Shown here piece by piece: positions 17,435-25,707 of a stretch of DNA of 64,000 bases (positions are counted from its first letter, which is position 1; each line of letters begins with the position of its first letter). The notes under the pieces were generated by a model. That model saw only the letters and a list, made by a program, of their open reading frames with translations. It made no database searches and was not told the DNA's origin. The position numbers were made by a program, and so were the translations under genes. Source of the DNA: Bradyrhizobium sp. ORS 278 (GTDB lineage: Bacteria > Pseudomonadota > Alphaproteobacteria > Rhizobiales > Xanthobacteraceae); the NCBI RefSeq assembly GCF_000026145.1, contig NC_009445.1, positions 6,757,001-6,821,000 of the forward strand, in the 5' to 3' direction.

Positions 17435-19012
17435 GTGAGATTGGTCGTGCGGCAGCGATGGGCGGATGTGGTGTATCGTTTCGACGATTTCGTGCTCGAT
17501 CCCGATCGCCGCGAGCTGCGCCGTGGCGGCGATCCGGTCGCGTTGGAACCGCAGGTCTTCGACCTCATCGCGTTCCTGATCAAAGCGCGCGACCACGTCG
17601 TCAGCCGCGACGAGATCCTGGATGCGGTGTGGGGCGGCCGCATCGTCTCGGAGGCCACCCTGGCGAGCCGCATCAGCGCGGCGCGCAGCGCGATCGGCGA
17701 CAATGGCGAGGCGCAACGCCTGATCCGCACCTTCCCGCGCAAGGGCGTCCGTTTCATCGCCGAAGTTCGCGAGCAGGCCGCCGTCATGGCGGCGCCTGTC
17801 ATGACCACGCCACGTCTCGACGGCCCGGCCATCGCCGTGCTTCCGTTCACCAACATGAGCGGAGATCCGGCGCAGGACTACTTCGCCGACGGCATGGTCG
17901 AGGATATCATCACGGCGCTCTCCCGCTGCAGCGGCCTCGCGGTGATCGCGCGCAACTCGTCATTCACCTACAAGGGCCGCGCCGTGGACATCCGCGAGGT
18001 CGGACGCGAGCTCGGCGTCGGCTATGTGCTCGAAGGCAGCGTGCGCCGCGTGGGCGAGCGGCTGCGCATCAACGGCCAGCTGATCGACGCCGGCTCAGGC
18101 GCGCATCTCTGGGCCGACCGGTTCGACGGCGATGTGAGCGATCTGTTCGCGTTGCAGGACCGCATCACCGAGAGTGTGGTGGCGGCGATCGAGCCGACGC
18201 TCGAGCTCGCCGAGAGCGCACGGCGCCGCGCGGCGCCGCAGCCGCGTCCCGACGCCTATGATCTGCTGCTGCGCGCCGCCAGCCTGCGCGACGCCTTCAC
18301 GCCCGAGAGCCTGAAGGCCGCGATCGCCTGCCTGGACCACGCGCTCGCGATCGATGCTGACTATGCGCCGGCGATGGCGGCGCGCGCCTATTGTCAGGCA
18401 CTCCGGCATTTCCAGAGGTGGAGCGAGCCGGACGAGGACTATCGCGCTGACGCCGTCGCGCTGGCCTGGCGAGCGACGGAGCGCGCGCCGGGCGATGCGC
18501 AGGTGCTGTGGATGGCGGCGTTCGCGATCTGGAACATGGCCGATGAGAGCGCGCCTGCGCGCGAGCTGTTCAAGCGCTCGCTCGCCATCAATGCGAACTC
18601 GGCAATGGCGCTCACCATGAGCGGCTGGATCGCCGCGATGGCGGGACAGCCGGCCGAAGGCCGCGCGATGATCGAACGTGCGCTGCGGCTGAATCCGCGC
18701 GATCCGCGCGGCTGGTTCGCAGCCGGCGCGATGGCGATCTGCGCGCTTGCGGGGGATGATCTCGGCGGCGCCATCCGCTGGGCCGAGACGGCGCTCGGCC
18801 AGAACCGCCGCTTCGCCGTTGCGCTGCGCGTGCTGATCGTGGCCCTGGTCAGAGCAGGTGACCTCGCCCGGGCCACCGGCGTCGCGCGCCAACTGTTGAT
18901 CGTGGAGCCCGACCTCACCGTTTCGGGCTTCCTGGCGCGGATCCCGTTCCCGGTGCAGACCATGGCCACAACCTATGCGGAAGCCCTGCGCGCGGCGGGC
19001 GTCCCTGCCTGA
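17435..19012 (+). CDS. winged-helix/TPR transcriptional regulator (CadC-like)
   Basis: This 525-residue protein starts with an OmpR/PhoB-type winged helix (YRFDDFVLDPDRRELRR, then LRRG to RKGVRFIAEV; residues about 10-110). A TolB/FlgO-like domain follows (IAVLPFTNMSGDPAQDYFAD to HLWADRFDG; about 130-245). The C-terminal half is made of TPR-type helices. No receiver domain and no clear membrane helix is present, so it is not a two-component regulator. Several starts are possible (GTG 17435, GTG 17447); the fold begins soon after. Proteins of this build are common in Bradyrhizobium and are poorly characterised. It probably regulates the divergent hydrolase gene. Confidence 0.85.
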   Translation: MRLVVRQRWADVVYRFDDFVLDPDRRELRRGGDPVALEPQVFDLIAFLIKARDHVVSRDEILDAVWGGRIVSEATLASRISAARSAIGDNGEAQRLIRTFPRKGVRFIAEVREQAAVMAAPVMTTPRLDGPAIAVLPFTNMSGDPAQDYFADGMVEDIITALSRCSGLAVIARNSSFTYKGRAVDIREVGRELGVGYVLEGSVRRVGERLRINGQLIDAGSGAHLWADRFDGDVSDLFALQDRITESVVAAIEPTLELAESARRRAAPQPRPDAYDLLLRAASLRDAFTPESLKAAIACLDHALAIDADYAPAMAARAYCQALRHFQRWSEPDEDYRADAVALAWRATERAPGDAQVLWMAAFAIWNMADESAPARELFKRSLAINANSAMALTMSGWIAAMAGQPAEGRAMIERALRLNPRDPRGWFAAGAMAICALAGDDLGGAIRWAETALGQNRRFAVALRVLIVALVRAGDLARATGVARQLLIVEPDLTVSGFLARIPFPVQTMATTYAEALRAAGVPA

Positions 19013-19171
19013 TCCCGCGGCGTGCAGCGGAACCGGCCGCAGCTGTCAATTCAGCCATTTTCAGCAGATCGAGACACTTGGCGAAACGACATTCACACTA
19101 CCTTAGGTTCCACTCCGTAGTTTCCCCGATGTCACCCGGGGGCCAGAATCGGCGGATTGCGGAGGGGGTCG

Positions 19172-19342
19172 ATGAAGACATTGCTTCTCAAATTTTACGA
19201 AGATGAATCGGGCGCGACGGCGATCGAATATGGCTTGATCTGTGCCGGCATCGCGCTTGCGATCATCACCATCCTCAACAAGCTCGGACTGACTCTCGAG
19301 GGCATCTTCACGACGCTGACGACCAAACTGAATGGTGGCTGA
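19172..19342 (+). CDS. Flp/Fap-type pilin subunit
   Basis: This 56-residue protein has a short basic leader ending in Gly14, then ATAIEYGLICAGIALAIIT, the class IVb Flp prepilin cleavage site (Glu at +5, Tyr at +6) and assembly helix. It would be trimmed by a prepilin peptidase and polymerised by a Tad secretion system. GGAGGGG lies seven bases before ATG 19172, which fixes the start; an upstream TTG at 19157 overlaps this ribosome site and is rejected. No tad/cpa genes occur in the window, so this pilin is an orphan here. A strong terminator follows. Confidence 0.9.
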   Translation: MKTLLLKFYEDESGATAIEYGLICAGIALAIITILNKLGLTLEGIFTTLTTKLNGG

Positions 19343-19404
19343 TCGACGGAATCGTCTGCAATGGCGTTCTCAGGGCCGGAGCAATCCGGTCGCCATGGTC
19401 GGAC

Positions 19405-19431
19405 AGGCCGGGCTCTTGGGCCCGGCCTTTT
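19405..19431 (+). terminator. rho-independent terminator after the pilin gene
   Basis: AGGCCGGG (19405-19412) pairs perfectly with CCCGGCCT (19421-19428) around an 8-base loop, followed by TTTT. It ends the pilin transcript 63 bases past the stop codon. The remaining bases to 19650 hold nothing I can identify. Confidence 0.85.
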
Positions 19432-19650
19432 GCTTTTGCGATGACTCGTGAGGGGAGCGTTTGCCGTGAGGGAACGGATCCCCCATGCCGACGTTCTCTC
19501 TGAGCATGCCGGGTGACAACCGGCCGCAATGGGGAACGGCGGACGCAGCTGATTTTGCCGGTTTCTGGCTGCGACATCAACGTATTGGTGCGCGCTGACG
19601 CCTAACCTGTTCCCGGCATGCATCTCTCCTCCGCCATGCGTTGACCGCGC

Positions 19651-21654
19651 TCAGTGACAGCAGCTACCGCCTTCCGTGCCGGACGTCCCGTCCGCGCTCA
19701 GCACGCTCTTCGCGTTCCGCTCCGCTGGAATGTCGAAGCCGGCATTCGCGGCGAAGAAGCCGACGGGCTTCAGCAAGAAGCCGGCATACTCGACCGGCAT
19801 GATCGGGAAATCCTCCGGTTTGCACACATGAGTGTGCCCGAACGAATGCCAGACCACGATGTCGGTGTTTTCGATGCTGCGGTTCTGCGCGATGTAGCGC
19901 GGCAGACCGTCGCCGCCGCCATGCACGTTCGGATAGTCGCCGCTGGCGTATTTCTCCGCCGGATCATAGGCGGTGACCCAGACATGCTTGGTGGCGAAGC
20001 CGCCGCGGCTGCGCACGAAGCTCCCCTCCTGCGCCAGCATCACCGGACTGGGATTGACGATCAGCTTGTAGCCCGGCGCGCCACCCACTGAGTTCTTTGC
20101 GTTGGGATTGGAGATCTTCCAGTAGCGTCCGGTCTCGCCATTGGCGAGGCGGGCCGCATCGCGCTCGCGCGCCAGCACCCGGCTCGTGGTGTCGAACACG
20201 TTGCCGTGCGGATTGTCGCCGCCCCAGGGCCGCGGCACGAACTCGTGCTCGGTGACGGTGTTGCCGCCGCCATCGATGTCCATGTGCAGGCGAGCGTTGA
20301 AGAAATGCTGATGCGTGGGCCCACCGAGATTGTCGTCGACCATGCCGCCCCACGGATAGGTCGCCCCCGGCGCCACCGCCGCGGTCTGGATGATGCCGGT
20401 CAGCTTGCATTCGAGCTGGATGGTGCCGTCCTGGTACAGATACCAGTAGAAGCCGTAATCGTAGTTGCCGACGGTGGCGAAGAAGCTGATGACGAGGCGG
20501 CGCGAGCGCCGCACCTCGAACAGGCCGTTGCGGAACTCATAGTGCTTCCAGAGGACGCCGTAGTCCTCCTCGTGCATGCAGATCGCGTTCTGCATCACGA
20601 ACGGCTCGCCCTTGCTGTCGGCGGCGGGCACGTCGAAGTAATGGATGTTGCCGAGACAGTCGCAGCCGAGCTCCAGCGCATTCGCCAGCATGCCGAGGCC
20701 GTATTCGCCGGCGTCGAACGCCGACTTCCAGAAATGGTTGGCGGTCGGGTCGGCGTAAGGCACGACCATCTCGGTGACGCTGGCGCGATGGATGATCGGG
20801 CGGGTGCGCTCGCCGTCCTGATAGCACAGCCGATGCAGCACGAGGCCCTCGCGCGGCGTGAAGCCGACGCGAAAACTCCATTTCTGCCAATCGACCTTCC
20901 AGCCGTCGACCGTGAAGCTCGGCCCCTGCGGCTGCTCGATGTCGAGCGGCTTGATGCCGGTACGCGGCGAGGTCACCTCATGCGCACCGTAGTTGCGCTT
21001 CTTGCGCGGGATCGGGATGACCGGATCCTGATCGGTCAGATCGATCACCTTGCCGGCGATCAGATCGACCACGGCGACCACACCCTCGATCGGATGCGCA
21101 TAGCCATTGTCCTGCGGATGCTCGCGGAAATAGCTGACGGCGCGGACGATGCGGGCGCCGCGCTCGAACGGCAGGTCGAAGAAGCCGGACGAGAATGGAT
21201 CGACCTGCACCAGCTCGATGTCCTTGTCGGTGAGACCACGCCGATGCATCGCCTTGCGCCAGCCGGCATCGGCCTTGACCGCGGCCTCACAGCGGAAGAA
21301 CTCTTCGAGCATGACCGGCGGCTGGCCGTAAGGCGCCTCGCGGTTCGGCACCACCTTGCGGGCAACGATCTCGCCGCGGCCGAGATCGACGACGTGCTCG
21401 ACCGACTCGCCGCTCGCGATGTCGAGCGACACCACGAAGGCCCTGCGCGGCAGCGCCTGTCCGCGCTCGCAGGCGATCAGCTCGGCCTTGGCTGGCTCCT
21501 CCAGCCGCACGATCGGGAAGCGGCAGTGCTCCGCGGAGACGGCGGCCGCATGCACCGGGCGGCAGGCGGCCGCGATCTCGTCCGATGTCAAAGGGTCGAG
21601 CGGATGAACCACGGCGGTCGCGGCGGCGGTGATGTCCTGCACGTTGGACTCCAT
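19651..21654 (-). CDS. copper-containing primary amine oxidase
   Basis: This 667-residue enzyme oxidises primary amines to aldehyde, ammonia and H2O2 using Cu(II) and topaquinone. The cofactor precursor tyrosine is in VGNYDYG (Tyr398). The catalytic base is Asp314 in FDAGEYGLGML, 84 residues earlier, the same spacing as in the Arthrobacter globiformis enzyme (Asp298/Tyr382). Copper ligands are His448 and His450 (THQHFF) and probably His609 (GHTH). The domain D1 of E. coli TynA is missing and no signal peptide is visible, so it is likely cytoplasmic. Start ATG 21654 lies 8 bases after the stop of the serine hydrolase gene, implying an operon; the frame is open further upstream but only by overlapping that gene. 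Confidence 0.92.
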   Translation of the reverse strand: MESNVQDITAAATAVVHPLDPLTSDEIAAACRPVHAAAVSAEHCRFPIVRLEEPAKAELIACERGQALPRRAFVVSLDIASGESVEHVVDLGRGEIVARKVVPNREAPYGQPPVMLEEFFRCEAAVKADAGWRKAMHRRGLTDKDIELVQVDPFSSGFFDLPFERGARIVRAVSYFREHPQDNGYAHPIEGVVAVVDLIAGKVIDLTDQDPVIPIPRKKRNYGAHEVTSPRTGIKPLDIEQPQGPSFTVDGWKVDWQKWSFRVGFTPREGLVLHRLCYQDGERTRPIIHRASVTEMVVPYADPTANHFWKSAFDAGEYGLGMLANALELGCDCLGNIHYFDVPAADSKGEPFVMQNAICMHEEDYGVLWKHYEFRNGLFEVRRSRRLVISFFATVGNYDYGFYWYLYQDGTIQLECKLTGIIQTAAVAPGATYPWGGMVDDNLGGPTHQHFFNARLHMDIDGGGNTVTEHEFVPRPWGGDNPHGNVFDTTSRVLARERDAARLANGETGRYWKISNPNAKNSVGGAPGYKLIVNPSPVMLAQEGSFVRSRGGFATKHVWVTAYDPAEKYASGDYPNVHGGGDGLPRYIAQNRSIENTDIVVWHSFGHTHVCKPEDFPIMPVEYAGFLLKPVGFFAANAGFDIPAERNAKSVLSADGTSGTEGGSCCH

Positions 21655-21662
21655 CGGTTCGA

Positions 21663-22853
21663 TTAGGAGAGATGCGCGGTGATGGCGCGGAAGCCGGCGA
21701 GCCAGCGATGGTCCTGGGCGATGTCCATCGCCTTGCCCTGGGTGGCGAGCTTGACGATCACGGAGTCGCTGGCGATATCGACATAGATCCATTGGCCGTG
21801 GATGCCGACCGCGGCGAGGTCCCGCCGCTTGACGTCGACCGTGTACCAGTTGCTGCGGTAGCACCCGTCGGGAAACACGAAGGCGAGATCGCCGTTGGCC
21901 CAGGCCTGCCGGTCGCCGGCATCATGGATGTCGTCGATCCACGCGCCCGGCACGACCTGCCGGCCCTGCACAAGGCCGCGGCAGCGGATCATCTCGCCGA
22001 AGCGCGCGAGATCACGCGCCGTCGCCGAGATGCCGCCGGCGAAGCGCCCTGCTCCCATCGAGTCCAGGGTGATCGAGGCATCCTCGGCCGCGCCCATCGG
22101 CTGCCACAGATAGTCCGACAGGATCTTCGCATAGGGCGCGCCGCAGGCCCGCTCATAGACCCAGCCACAGACATCGGTGTTCGGCGACACGTAGTGAAAC
22201 AGCTTGCCATGCGGCCTGCCGCTGGGGCGCAGCGTCGTCAGGAAGCCGCGCTGATCGCCGGCCGGCACACCCGGAGGGGCGATGTCCCAGCCCGACGAAT
22301 GGCGGTAACGCGCCACGTCGCCATTGGGATCGTCGTAATCCTCCTCGAAGCGGATGCCGACCTGCATGTCGAGCAGATGCCGGAGAGTGCAGCCGTCATA
22401 GGCGGTGCCCGCGAGCTCCGGCAGATAGGCGGTGACCTTGTCGCCCGGATCGATCAAGCCGCGCGCCGCCAGCACGCCGCCGAGCGTGCCGCAGATCGAC
22501 TTGCTCACCGAGCACAGCATGTGCGGCGTGGTCTCGCTCATGCCCTCGCCGTACCATTCGGTGAGGATGACGCCGCGATGCATCACGATCAGCGCATCGG
22601 CATCGGTGGCCTGCAAGGTCTCGGCCACCGTGGTGCGCTGACCGTCGGGCGTCGAGAACGCGAGGCTCGTCAGCTCGCGTTGCGCCTCCACCAGCGGCGT
22701 CGGCTGCGACGCGCGGCGGATCGCTGCGGTGGGCAGCAATTCACGCGCATGAGTGAAGCCCCAGCGGATGGCGGGATAGGTTCGCCAATTGGCTTTGGTG
22801 ACCTGCGCCTCCGGCGGCGGAGGGCTGCCGCGCATGATGTCGGTCGGTCGCAT
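21663..22853 (-). CDS. serine hydrolase of the class C beta-lactamase/NylB family
   Basis: This 396-residue protein has the SxxK nucleophile motif as SVSKS, a YVSPNTDV (Tyr-x-Ser/Asn-type) second motif and GIHGQ near the C-terminus as the third. This layout fits 6-aminohexanoate-dimer hydrolases and EstB-type esterases more than true beta-lactamases. GAGGACGCG before ATG 22853 (MRPTDIM) sets the start; the frame is open 42 bases upstream. It precedes the amine oxidase gene by 8 bases, so it may release an amine that the oxidase then uses (inference). There is no signal peptide, so it is probably cytoplasmic. Confidence 0.85.
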   Translation of the reverse strand: MRPTDIMRGSPPPPEAQVTKANWRTYPAIRWGFTHARELLPTAAIRRASQPTPLVEAQRELTSLAFSTPDGQRTTVAETLQATDADALIVMHRGVILTEWYGEGMSETTPHMLCSVSKSICGTLGGVLAARGLIDPGDKVTAYLPELAGTAYDGCTLRHLLDMQVGIRFEEDYDDPNGDVARYRHSSGWDIAPPGVPAGDQRGFLTTLRPSGRPHGKLFHYVSPNTDVCGWVYERACGAPYAKILSDYLWQPMGAAEDASITLDSMGAGRFAGGISATARDLARFGEMIRCRGLVQGRQVVPGAWIDDIHDAGDRQAWANGDLAFVFPDGCYRSNWYTVDVKRRDLAAVGIHGQWIYVDIASDSVIVKLATQGKAMDIAQDHRWLAGFRAITAHLS

Positions 22854-23018
22854 CGCGTCCTCGCTCGGCACGTGGAAATGAGCCGAGACTGCCAATCAGG
22901 CGCAGGACAGCGTTATCGAAATCGGGCAAGATCATCCGTGGGTATGCTTCCGGCGCGCGCCGCCCTGGCGTGCATCTTGCAGCGCGGACCGGAGGGAATT
23001 CCGCCGTGATGTCATTGG

Positions 23019-23049
23019 TTTGACCAGGACGCTGATTTGACCAGGACGC
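23019..23049 (+). promoter_or_regulatory. 14-base direct repeat at the regulator's 5' end
   Basis: TTTGACCAGGACGC occurs at 23019-23032 and again, identically, at 23036-23049, a 17-base period. It lies between the divergent hydrolase/oxidase genes and the AraC-type regulator, overlapping its most upstream possible start (TTG 23037). Direct half-sites about 1.6 helical turns apart are the usual target of AraC-family proteins, so this is a candidate operator; if so, translation would start at GTG 23079. Confidence 0.4.
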
Positions 23050-24053
23050 CGCCAAACCCGGCCGACCGCCCGGCCCTCGTGCAGACGCACAGCACCGACG
23101 TCGACGAGCACTGCGCGCAGCTCGGCGGCTGGCAGCTGGCCTATGACCAGATCAGCGCCGGCGCCTTCCGCGGCAGCTTCACCCAGGTCTCGCTGTCGCG
23201 GCTCGACGTGTTTCGCGAGGTCACTAGCCAGCAGGTGCGGCAGTACGGCCAGCTCGGACGGGACTGCTTCGGCCTGGCCGTGCCCTGCGGCGGCGAAGGG
23301 CCGGTTAACGTCAATGGCACAAGCATCACCCAGGATGCGCTGATCATCTCCTTCGACGCCGATGTCGACATCTGCACGCCGCGCCGCTTCCAGCTCCGCG
23401 GCGTCACGCTGCCGACAGCGGTGATCGAGGACATCGCATGCCAGCTCGGGATCGAGCTGCCGCGCGGGCTGAAGCACCGGATGAGCGCGCTGTCGGCGTC
23501 GCCATCCTTGCTCGCGCGCTTGCGCGCCGCGCTCGCCGCCATCGATGCCGCCCTCGGCGACGGGACGCCGCTGGCCGATGACCCTGCAGGAGCCGAGGCG
23601 CTGCAGGACAGCCTGCTGCTCGAAATCGCGGACCTGCTGCCGAACCTCGCTCCTGCCAAGGACACGCGCAGTGCGGCTGACCGCAAACGCATCGTCGACC
23701 AAGCCTGTGCGATGATGCTCGCCGACGCGGAGACGCCGGTGTCGATGCTCGACATCTGCAAGGCGGTCGGCGCGAGCCGCCGCAAGCTCAGCTACTGTTT
23801 CCAGGACGTGCTCGGCACCAGTCCGATCCCCTATTGGCGCGCGGTCCGTCTCAACCGCGTCCGGCGCGACCTGAAGTCCAATCAAGATCCGCGCGACGGA
23901 ATTTACGACGTGGCCGTGCGCCACGGCTTCTGGCACTTCAGTCAGTTCTCGCTCGACTACAAGCGTCATTTCGCAGAACTGCCGTCTGAAACCCTGCGCC
24001 GTGCGCGTATGGACGCCTCCATCGCGTTGAGGCACAACTCCCCTCGGCACTGA
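23037..24053 (+). CDS. AraC-family regulator, EutR-like
   Basis: This protein of up to 338 residues has an N-terminal sensory part (GGWQLAYDQISAGAFRGSFT, then LDVFREVTSQQVRQ) that strongly recalls EutR, the ethanolamine-responsive activator. The C-terminal AraC domain runs over about residues 230-330, with VSMLDICKAVGASRRKLSYC as the first helix-turn-helix and YDVAVRHGFWHFSQFSLDYK as the second. The start is uncertain: TTG 23037 is the first after an in-frame stop and GTG 23079 is an alternative. It sits between a leftward hydrolase/amine-oxidase pair and a rightward ligase/oxidase series and probably controls both. The effector is likely an amino compound (inference). Confidence 0.85.
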   Translation: MTRTPPNPADRPALVQTHSTDVDEHCAQLGGWQLAYDQISAGAFRGSFTQVSLSRLDVFREVTSQQVRQYGQLGRDCFGLAVPCGGEGPVNVNGTSITQDALIISFDADVDICTPRRFQLRGVTLPTAVIEDIACQLGIELPRGLKHRMSALSASPSLLARLRAALAAIDAALGDGTPLADDPAGAEALQDSLLLEIADLLPNLAPAKDTRSAADRKRIVDQACAMMLADAETPVSMLDICKAVGASRRKLSYCFQDVLGTSPIPYWRAVRLNRVRRDLKSNQDPRDGIYDVAVRHGFWHFSQFSLDYKRHFAELPSETLRRARMDASIALRHNSPRH

Positions 24054-24119
24054 TCCCGGCGGCACAAGCTGTTGGACCAAAAACGGCGCGCACAAGCGCC
24101 TGACGATGCGGAGGACATG

Positions 24120-25637
24120 ATGCTGATCCCACTCGCGGACGTGCCGCGTTGGTACGCCGAGCGCAAGCCCAAAGACAGCATCGCGATCCAGCATGGAACC
24201 GACGCGCTCACCTGGGAGCAGCTCGAGCGCCGCGCCAATGCGCGCGCCCGCGCCTTTGCCGCGAAGGGCGTGAAGCCCGGCGACTTCGTCGCGATCGGCC
24301 TGCCCAATGGCAACGAGCTGTTCGAGACCAGCTTTGCCGTCTGGAAATGCGGCGCCACGCCGACGTCATTGTCGTGGCGGCTGCCGCGCGGCGAAGCCGC
24401 CGCGGTGCTCGAGATTCTCAAGCCCTCACTCGTCGTCGGCGGCGAGGCCGATTGGAACGCGCCGAATGCGCTGCCCGCCGGCTTCACGCCCGAGGGTTTC
24501 TCGGACGAGCCGCTCACCGGTCCGGTGTCGCGCTATTGGAAGGCGATGACGTCGGGCGGCTCGACGGGCCGGCCCAAGGTGATCCTCGATCATGCGCCAG
24601 CGGTGACCGACACCGCAGCCGAACCGCCGCTCGGAATTCCCAAGGGCGCGGCGCTGCTCAATCCCGGGCCGCTGTATCACAACGCGCCCTTCATCGTATC
24701 GCATTACGCGCTGTTCGCCGGCGGCACCTTAACCGGCATGGTGAAGTTCGATGCCGAGGAGACGCTGCGGCTGATCCAGGCGCAGCGCATCCAATGGGTG
24801 AATTTCGTGCCGACCATGATGCACCGGATCTGGGCGCTTCCAGAGGCGGTACGCAACAGCTACGACCTGTCGAGCCTGAAAATGGTATTCCACATGGCGG
24901 CACCGATGCCGCCCTGGCTGAAGGGGAAATGGATCGAGTGGCTCGGCCCGGAGCGCGTCTACGAGCTCTATGGCGGCACCGAGCGGCAGGGCCGCACCAT
25001 CATTTCCGGCACCGAATGGCTTCAGCACAAAGGCTCGGTCGGCAAGATCGACGACGCGTGCAAACTGCGCATCCTCGGCCCCGACGGCAATGACGTCGCG
25101 CCGGGCGAGAGTGGCGAGATCTACTTCCTGCCCGCCGACGGCCCGGGCAGCACCTATCACTATCTCGGCGCCGAGCCGAAGCGGCGCGCCGATGGCTGGG
25201 AGTCGCTCGGCGACATCGGCCGGCTCGATGCAGACGGTTATCTCTATCTCGGCGACCGCCTCGCCGACATGGTGCTGCGCGGTGGCGCCAACATTTATCC
25301 GGCCGAGGTCGAGGCGGCGCTGATGGCGCATCCCGACATCCGCTCCTGTGTCGTGGTCGGCCTGCCCGATCCCGAGCTCGGCCAGCGGGTGCATGCGATC
25401 GTGGAGATCGATCGCGCCAAGGACGCGCAGGCGATCGTCGATGGCATGAGCGCGTTCCTCGCCGACCGGCTCTCGCGCTACAAGCACCCGGAGAGCTATG
25501 AGCTGGTCGACACGATGCTGCGCGATGATTCCGGGAAGGTCCGCCGCACGCTGCTGCGCGACGAGCGCGCCATGTGGTTGAAGGAGGGTCGGGACTTCCG
25601 TCTGTTGCCGGCCCGCGCGCGCTCCCCGGCAGACTGA
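24120..25637 (+). CDS. AMP-forming acyl-CoA synthetase/ligase
   Basis: This 505-residue adenylate-forming enzyme activates a carboxylic acid as acyl-AMP and transfers it to CoA. Motifs are TSGGSTGRPKVI (P-loop, about 155-166), YGGTERQGRT (A5), DGYLYLGDRLADMVLRGG (hinge and A8) and INYPAEVE-like NIYPAEVEAAL. SGKVRRTLLRD near the C-terminus carries the catalytic lysine. GCGGAGGAC precedes the double ATG at 24117/24120; an in-frame TTG at 24072 is less likely. The substrate is unknown. In this locus it could activate the acid made from an amine-derived aldehyde (inference). It is 66 bases after the regulator gene. Confidence 0.88.
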   Translation: MLIPLADVPRWYAERKPKDSIAIQHGTDALTWEQLERRANARARAFAAKGVKPGDFVAIGLPNGNELFETSFAVWKCGATPTSLSWRLPRGEAAAVLEILKPSLVVGGEADWNAPNALPAGFTPEGFSDEPLTGPVSRYWKAMTSGGSTGRPKVILDHAPAVTDTAAEPPLGIPKGAALLNPGPLYHNAPFIVSHYALFAGGTLTGMVKFDAEETLRLIQAQRIQWVNFVPTMMHRIWALPEAVRNSYDLSSLKMVFHMAAPMPPWLKGKWIEWLGPERVYELYGGTERQGRTIISGTEWLQHKGSVGKIDDACKLRILGPDGNDVAPGESGEIYFLPADGPGSTYHYLGAEPKRRADGWESLGDIGRLDADGYLYLGDRLADMVLRGGANIYPAEVEAALMAHPDIRSCVVVGLPDPELGQRVHAIVEIDRAKDAQAIVDGMSAFLADRLSRYKHPESYELVDTMLRDDSGKVRRTLLRDERAMWLKEGRDFRLLPARARSPAD

Positions 25638-25707
25638 CGGGACGACAATTTTTCGAACGTTTACGATGCTGGCGTAGACTCCGAAAATGGGCAGGAGTGT
25701 TCGCGCC

